The notes under the pieces are model-generated. The model was given only the letters and a program-made list of their open reading frames with translations. It was not told where the DNA came from and made no database searches. DNA of 64,000 nt from Geobacter sp. UBA6151. Lineage in GTDB: Bacteria > Desulfobacterota > Desulfuromonadia > Geobacterales > Pseudopelobacteraceae. The stretch is taken from assembly GCA_002423105.1 (NCBI GenBank), contig DIUT01000043.1, positions 64,252-128,251 on the forward strand, written 5' to 3'. The position numbers and the translations under genes are program-made. This document shows, piece after piece, positions 60,064 through 64,000 of the stretch (the stretch's first letter is position 1; each line of letters starts with the position of its first letter).

Positions 60064-60112
60064 GTTATTTGGTTATTTTGTCTGAATCACGGATTGCCAC
60101 GGATTACCGGAT

Positions 60113-60178
60113 TGAGGAGGAGCGCTTGTCATGAAAAATCTGTTGTTTTGTGTTCAAGCCGGTATTTAGGGATGGTCG
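60113..60178 (+). pseudogene. Fused 5'/3' remnant of the Cache-sensor gene
   Basis: TTGAGGAGGAGCGCTTGTC, then ATGAAAAATCTG match the start region of the gene at 57590; the next part, TGTGTTCAAGCCGGTAT, matches its last 70 bp (58731 on). Nearly the whole gene has been lost between the two. Confidence 0.82.
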
Positions 60179-60281
60179 GCCGATTATCCTGAAGGGTCGG
60201 GGTAACATGGGTGAGCGGCGCCGCCATTAGATTTGGTGCTGTTGAGCTTAAGGGAGTTGGAATTTGCCAATGGAGATAACC
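60179..60281. other. Upstream region of the ATP-grasp operon
   Basis: About 100 bp without an ORF. A ribosome-binding site TGGAG lies just before ATG 60282. I see no sigma-54 element; a weak TTGAGC and TTTGCC do not form a clear promoter. Confidence 0.3.
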
Positions 60282-62414
60282 ATGGAAATGCAGACAAAGA
60301 AGGAAGCAAACGTAACCGTGGTAACAATCACCGGCAGGCTGGACGCCGTTACGGCGCCAGAGTATGAAAAGGCGATAAATGAGCAACAAAACATCGCACC
60401 CTCACCTGTTGTTCTTGTCGTTGATGGCTATTCTACCGGCCAGTTCTACCCCGAAGCCATAAGGGAAAAGGGACTGCGGCCTGTCCATGTATCCTCCGGG
60501 ACGGAAAAGAACTCCCCTGGCCTGGAGTCCTACGTGACCGAGGCGCTTGATCACATGCGTGATGATTACGAGGAGTTTTTTCATGGCTGGGACGATATCG
60601 ATGAGCTCGTTGCCAGCCTGGCTGCCCTGGCTCCCTGCTGCGTCATGCCCGGCTGCGAAATGGGCGTTGAAATGGCTGACCTGCTGGCCCAACGCCTGGG
60701 GCTGCCCGGTAATGATGCAGCCACAAGCCATATCCGGCGTGACAAGCTGGCCATGCACGACACCTTGGCTAAAGCCGGTCTGCCATCTCTGGCTTCACTG
60801 GCCACGGACAACTTTGATGAGGCTCTCGCTTTTGCTACGAATCTGGATTCATGGCCGGTGGTAGTCAAACCGCTTCGCAGCGCCGCCACCGAAGGTGTAC
60901 GCTTTTGCTACACAACTGATGAACTCCGGGACGCGTTCGCGGCGCTTCTGGGCACTTTTACCCAGTTCGGAGAGCGCAATGCTCTGGTGCTTGTCCAGCA
61001 ATGCGCCACGGGGCGCGAATATGCGGTCAACACCGTGTCCCGGGAGGGCAGGCATGTCCTGTCCGACCTGTGGGTCTACGATAAAATCCCTACGCCCGGC
61101 GGCGCTCCCCTTTATGACAGGACTCAGCTTGTACTCACACAAGATCAGGATCAGCGTGCAATTATCGACTACACGTTTCAGGTGCTGGATGCTCTCGGCG
61201 TCCGGATTGGTCCGGCTCACACCGAGATAATGCTCACCGAGCAAGGACCGATTCTTATCGAAAGCGGCGCACGCCCCATGGGCGGAGCGTTCCCTCAGGA
61301 TCTGATCCGCGAGACCTTGGGGCATACGCAGATTCAGTGGGCGGTAGACAGCTATGTCGATGCCGGGGCTTTCGCTGCCAACGCCGGAAGCGCCTATCGT
61401 CCAACCCACGCCATGTGCGTCAAATCGCTCATATCCACCCGGGAAGGGGCCATCCGCTCTGTTCCCGCGATTGACCTGACCTCGCGCCTTCCTTCGATGC
61501 GCTATGGAAATTTCACCGGTGTGCTTTCCAAAGGCCATGTGGCACGTACCGTGGATCTTCTCACCAGTCCTGCCCATCTTTTTCTCTATCACCAGAACCA
61601 GGCTGTGGTTGATGCAGACTGGTCCACCTTGCGGGAACTGGAGATCGAAGCGCAAAACGAACTGTTCGAGATGAGCCCCGCCGATGCATCTCTTGAAAGC
61701 CAGGATGACTGGTTCGCCTATGTGCCTGACGAATGCTGGCTTAAGCCAGAGACCGAGTCGCAACGGGATGCGGATATCATCTGGCGCGCGCTTGGGCTTT
61801 CATCCGGGGAGCATCTGCTGGACTCCCCCTGCGGCGACTCCCGTATCGGGGTCTGTCTGGCCAGACAAGGCGCCATCGTAACCGGCCTGGACCTGAATCC
61901 CAGGTTCATCGCCCGTGCCGGTGAGCGGTTCGCGGAGGCCGGAATTTCCGCTGAGCTTCGCGTCGGTGACATGCGCGAACTTGACGAAAAAAACAGCTTT
62001 GACGCCATAGTAAACTGGTTCAACAGCTTCGGCTACTTCGGCATTAAAGATGATTTTCAGGTGCTTTTGCGTTTCGCGGATGCCCTGCGTCCCGGCGGCC
62101 GGCTGTTGATTGAAGCGCCCAACCGCAAGGGCATTATGGAAAATCTTGTACGCAGGCAGGAAGTTGAAGTCGGCAAGCAGAGCAGTGTGCTCTGGGATGA
62201 GATGACGGAGCGGCTGATAACGCGTCTGACGGTTACCGGACCTGATGGAGAACGCGAGGTCAAATCCGGGGTACGTATGTATTCCCTGCCCCAGTACCGA
62301 TTACTCATGCAACTGGCCGGATTGCGGCTCGAACAGGTCTACGGCGATGGTTTGACGCCTTTTGAAGAAACCTCCCGGCGGATGATCATGGTGGCGGTCA
62401 AGCATCAATCCTGA
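60282..62414 (+). CDS. ATP-grasp / SAM-methyltransferase fusion with an N-terminal STAS fragment
   Basis: Protein of 710 residues from ATG 60282 behind GGAG. Residues 1-36 (MEMQTKKEANVTVVTITGRL and DAVTAPEYEKA) are the first strand-helix part of a STAS domain, which then breaks off. Residues about 40-440 are an ATP-grasp enzyme (VVLVVDGYSTGQF, VVVKPLRSAATEGVRFC, LIESGARPMGGAF). Residues about 480-705 are a class I methyltransferase (HLLDSPCGDSRIGVCLA). ATP-grasp enzymes of this type join a carboxylate to an amine, as in peptide-like natural products, and the methyltransferase would then methylate the product. It is followed by a GNAT fusion and a HisC-like aminotransferase. Product unknown. 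Confidence 0.82.
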   Translation: MEMQTKKEANVTVVTITGRLDAVTAPEYEKAINEQQNIAPSPVVLVVDGYSTGQFYPEAIREKGLRPVHVSSGTEKNSPGLESYVTEALDHMRDDYEEFFHGWDDIDELVASLAALAPCCVMPGCEMGVEMADLLAQRLGLPGNDAATSHIRRDKLAMHDTLAKAGLPSLASLATDNFDEALAFATNLDSWPVVVKPLRSAATEGVRFCYTTDELRDAFAALLGTFTQFGERNALVLVQQCATGREYAVNTVSREGRHVLSDLWVYDKIPTPGGAPLYDRTQLVLTQDQDQRAIIDYTFQVLDALGVRIGPAHTEIMLTEQGPILIESGARPMGGAFPQDLIRETLGHTQIQWAVDSYVDAGAFAANAGSAYRPTHAMCVKSLISTREGAIRSVPAIDLTSRLPSMRYGNFTGVLSKGHVARTVDLLTSPAHLFLYHQNQAVVDADWSTLRELEIEAQNELFEMSPADASLESQDDWFAYVPDECWLKPETESQRDADIIWRALGLSSGEHLLDSPCGDSRIGVCLARQGAIVTGLDLNPRFIARAGERFAEAGISAELRVGDMRELDEKNSFDAIVNWFNSFGYFGIKDDFQVLLRFADALRPGGRLLIEAPNRKGIMENLVRRQEVEVGKQSSVLWDEMTERLITRLTVTGPDGEREVKSGVRMYSLPQYRLLMQLAGLRLEQVYGDGLTPFEETSRRMIMVAVKHQS

Positions 62415-62442
62415 TCGGCCTGCTGACTGAAAGGTGCAACCC

Positions 62443-63768
62443 ATGAAACAACAGACAACCAGGCAGAAGAGCGCCACGACACGCATACCGTTCGATATGC
62501 CGTTCCTCCCGCTGGCGATGGAATTCATTGACAAGGGAGCACGCGGTTTCGGTTATAACGACCGGGAAACCGGTGGCCTGGTGCTGGCTATGGAGGAGCT
62601 GTTTTCCTTTTACGTACGGCAGGCAGCCCTTGGCTCGGCATTGGAAATCGAACTGGAGGATCAGGGGTATCGCCTGGCGCTCACCATCTGCTTCCGCACG
62701 GCCAATCCCGACATGCGCGCCTTTAACCTGACCTGGAACGTCAACCCGGACAGTGAGGAATCGCTGGATATGCTCGGGCCGATGATCGCAGCCCGCAGCG
62801 TCTCCAGCCTGCGGCTTGATTTCGGTTCCGATGAGCAGGTGGCGCTGCACATGACCCGTGACCGCGACTATCCACCGGCAGGAGCCGTGGCGCTGCCGCC
62901 GTCCGGCGCTTCCGGAACGCTCCGGTTAAGCGAACCCTCCGCCGACGACCTGCGGCACTTCGCCGCCATGGCAGTGGCATCAGGCGCTCCCTTTATCCCG
63001 CCGTTTCTGCTCCGTCCCGGCATGGCGGCTGACATGCTTGATGCCGGTCACCTGAACGCCATTCTGGTCACCAGCGGCGACTGGATCGTGGGCGGCCTGC
63101 TTTGGCGGCCTTTGACCGATACCTGCCTGGAATTGTACGGCCCTTACCTGTTCAGCGACGATCCTGACGACCGGATGTTGACCCTGCTGCTGGATGAGGC
63201 GACCGGGCGCATCTCCCACAGCAACTGCCGGGGATTTCTGCGGCGTCAGGGTCCGCTGGCAGGGCATGAGCGTTTCTTCGATTTCCTGGGAGATCTTGAA
63301 CTGTCCGGGATCAGCGGCGCGACTGCCAACAACACCTATTATTACCGGCAACTCAAGGAGGAGAGCGGCGGCGTGGTCTATTGCGGCGGTGCGCTGTCAA
63401 CCTTCCTTGGTAATCAGTACGACCGGCTCTGCCTCCCCCGGCAGGTGCGGGAGACGGTTGTTGACCACTCCCGGCTGCGCGACGCCTCGGTGCTGGCGGT
63501 TGAGCTGGAATATGCGCGTTCCCTGGCAATCATCCGCCCGCTGTGTGCCGGAAAAGACATGGCCGCCAATCTGACCGCCCATCTCAACCTGCTGCGGGGC
63601 GAGGGAATCGACAACTTTCTTGTCGAGATCAACACCGGCTGCTTTGAGGATACCGCCTTCGCCGCCGCGCTGGAGGAAACCGGTTTTGTCCCGCGCCTGC
63701 TGATACCGGATGCCGGACGTGGCGATCTGGTCATCTACGATCATTCAGACGGAACCTTGCCGTCATGA
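62443..63768 (+). CDS. Degenerate RsbW-like domain fused to GNAT-like acyltransferase
   Basis: Protein of 441 residues from ATG 62443 with GAAAGGTG upstream. Residues about 10-130 look like the GHKL ATPase fold of anti-sigma kinases (PFLPLAMEFIDKGARG, LVLAMEELFSFYVRQ), but the Asn of the N-box is replaced (EELFSFYV), so kinase activity is unlikely. The C-terminal part (about 165-435) resembles tandem GNAT acyltransferase folds (LRLSEPSADDLRHFAAMA, FAAALEETGFVPRLLIPDAG). It starts 29 bp after the ATP-grasp gene and overlaps the next gene by 4 bp. Substrate unknown. Confidence 0.68.
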   Translation: MKQQTTRQKSATTRIPFDMPFLPLAMEFIDKGARGFGYNDRETGGLVLAMEELFSFYVRQAALGSALEIELEDQGYRLALTICFRTANPDMRAFNLTWNVNPDSEESLDMLGPMIAARSVSSLRLDFGSDEQVALHMTRDRDYPPAGAVALPPSGASGTLRLSEPSADDLRHFAAMAVASGAPFIPPFLLRPGMAADMLDAGHLNAILVTSGDWIVGGLLWRPLTDTCLELYGPYLFSDDPDDRMLTLLLDEATGRISHSNCRGFLRRQGPLAGHERFFDFLGDLELSGISGATANNTYYYRQLKEESGGVVYCGGALSTFLGNQYDRLCLPRQVRETVVDHSRLRDASVLAVELEYARSLAIIRPLCAGKDMAANLTAHLNLLRGEGIDNFLVEINTGCFEDTAFAAALEETGFVPRLLIPDAGRGDLVIYDHSDGTLPS

Positions 63769-64000
63769 ATCTGGACATTCTTATCCCCGATTACGTGCGC
63801 AGTTTTCAGGTCTACACCCCCAGCAGGCCCGATCATCTGCTGATGCAGGAGTACGGCACACCACTGCTCCATCGGTTGAACAACAACGAAAATCCGCTCG
63901 GTCCCCCTCCGGCAGCGGCTAGCGTCATCGCCGCCTTTTCGCCGGCACGGGCCGCCATCTATCCCAGCGGTGATTCCTATGACCTGTGTGCTGCTCTGGG
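63765..64000 (+). CDS. HisC-like class I/II aminotransferase (partial, runs off the window)
   Basis: The first 78 residues are visible. LHRLNNNENPLGPPPAA and IYPSGDSYDLCAAL match the N-terminus of histidinol-phosphate aminotransferase-like PLP enzymes, with the LNxNENPLG motif. The start ATG overlaps the stop of the GNAT fusion (ATGA). Given its partners it more likely makes a building block of the operon's product than histidine; that is inference. Confidence 0.82.
   Translation, partial: MNLDILIPDYVRSFQVYTPSRPDHLLMQEYGTPLLHRLNNNENPLGPPPAAASVIAAFSPARAAIYPSGDSYDLCAAL

Noticed and set aside
1..64000. tRNA, rRNA or CRISPR loci
   Set aside because: I looked through the intergenic stretches and found no cloverleaf, rRNA segment or spaced direct-repeat array that I could support.

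Overview
The window looks like chromosomal DNA from a Geobacter-like member of the Desulfuromonadales (Geobacter, Trichlorobacter or Pelobacter type). The evidence is a multihaem c-type cytochrome, many exported and lipoprotein genes, several sigma-54 promoters with -24/-12 elements, and an apparent selenocysteine-based peptide system. This is inferred from gene content; no marker gene names a species.

Layout. 1-24 kb is mostly core genome: valS (runs off the left edge), the selenopeptide locus sbtA-sbtM, then lhgO, a PabA/TrpG-type glutaminase, an M23 peptidase, a PilZ protein, the glnB-glnA nitrogen operon behind a sigma-54 promoter, an M50 protease with trpS-scpA-scpB, a discoidin-domain protein, a LexA-like repressor without its self-cleavage residues, clpB, an SDR enzyme, a DUF819 permease with a dipeptide epimerase, and a GH13 amylase. 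24-32.5 kb holds a secreted lipoprotein, a 1959-residue DUF4347/Ig/RTX surface protein and a LuxR-type regulator with two HTH domains. 32.6-38.6 kb holds an OvoA-type ovothiol enzyme and a divergent two-component pair: a hybrid histidine kinase with an NTF2/SnoaL-like input domain and a sigma-54 activator. 38.6-60.2 kb is an accessory island of exported proteins: two Tat metallophosphoesterases, a histidine-phosphatase lipoprotein, a PAP2 phosphatase, Kelch-repeat lipoproteins, DUF3089 hydrolases, three DUF1566 proteins and a periplasmic cytochrome/flavoprotein reductase pair. It is full of duplications, gene remnants, an IS110 scrap and a REP-associated transposase unit. 60.2-64 kb opens a biosynthetic operon (ATP-grasp/methyltransferase fusion, GNAT fusion, HisC-like aminotransferase) that leaves the window.

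The most notable system is at 2.6-4.7 kb. The small reading frame from 2705 has three in-frame TGA codons, each in an SGUG motif. Each is followed by a near-identical hairpin with a 6-bp stem and a CGKGA loop, and the stems differ by compensatory changes. A radical SAM/SPASM maturase follows. I read this as a selenocysteine-containing RiPP precursor (SbtA type) with its maturase (SbtM type); normal gene calling would reduce the precursor to 34 residues.

A second pattern worth attention is a repeated regulatory cassette, a GCCAAC-N3-GTTGGC dyad placed 79-80 bp upstream of a -24/-12 promoter. It occurs three times in front of small exported proteins. A fourth family member has this region replaced by an inverted repeat.
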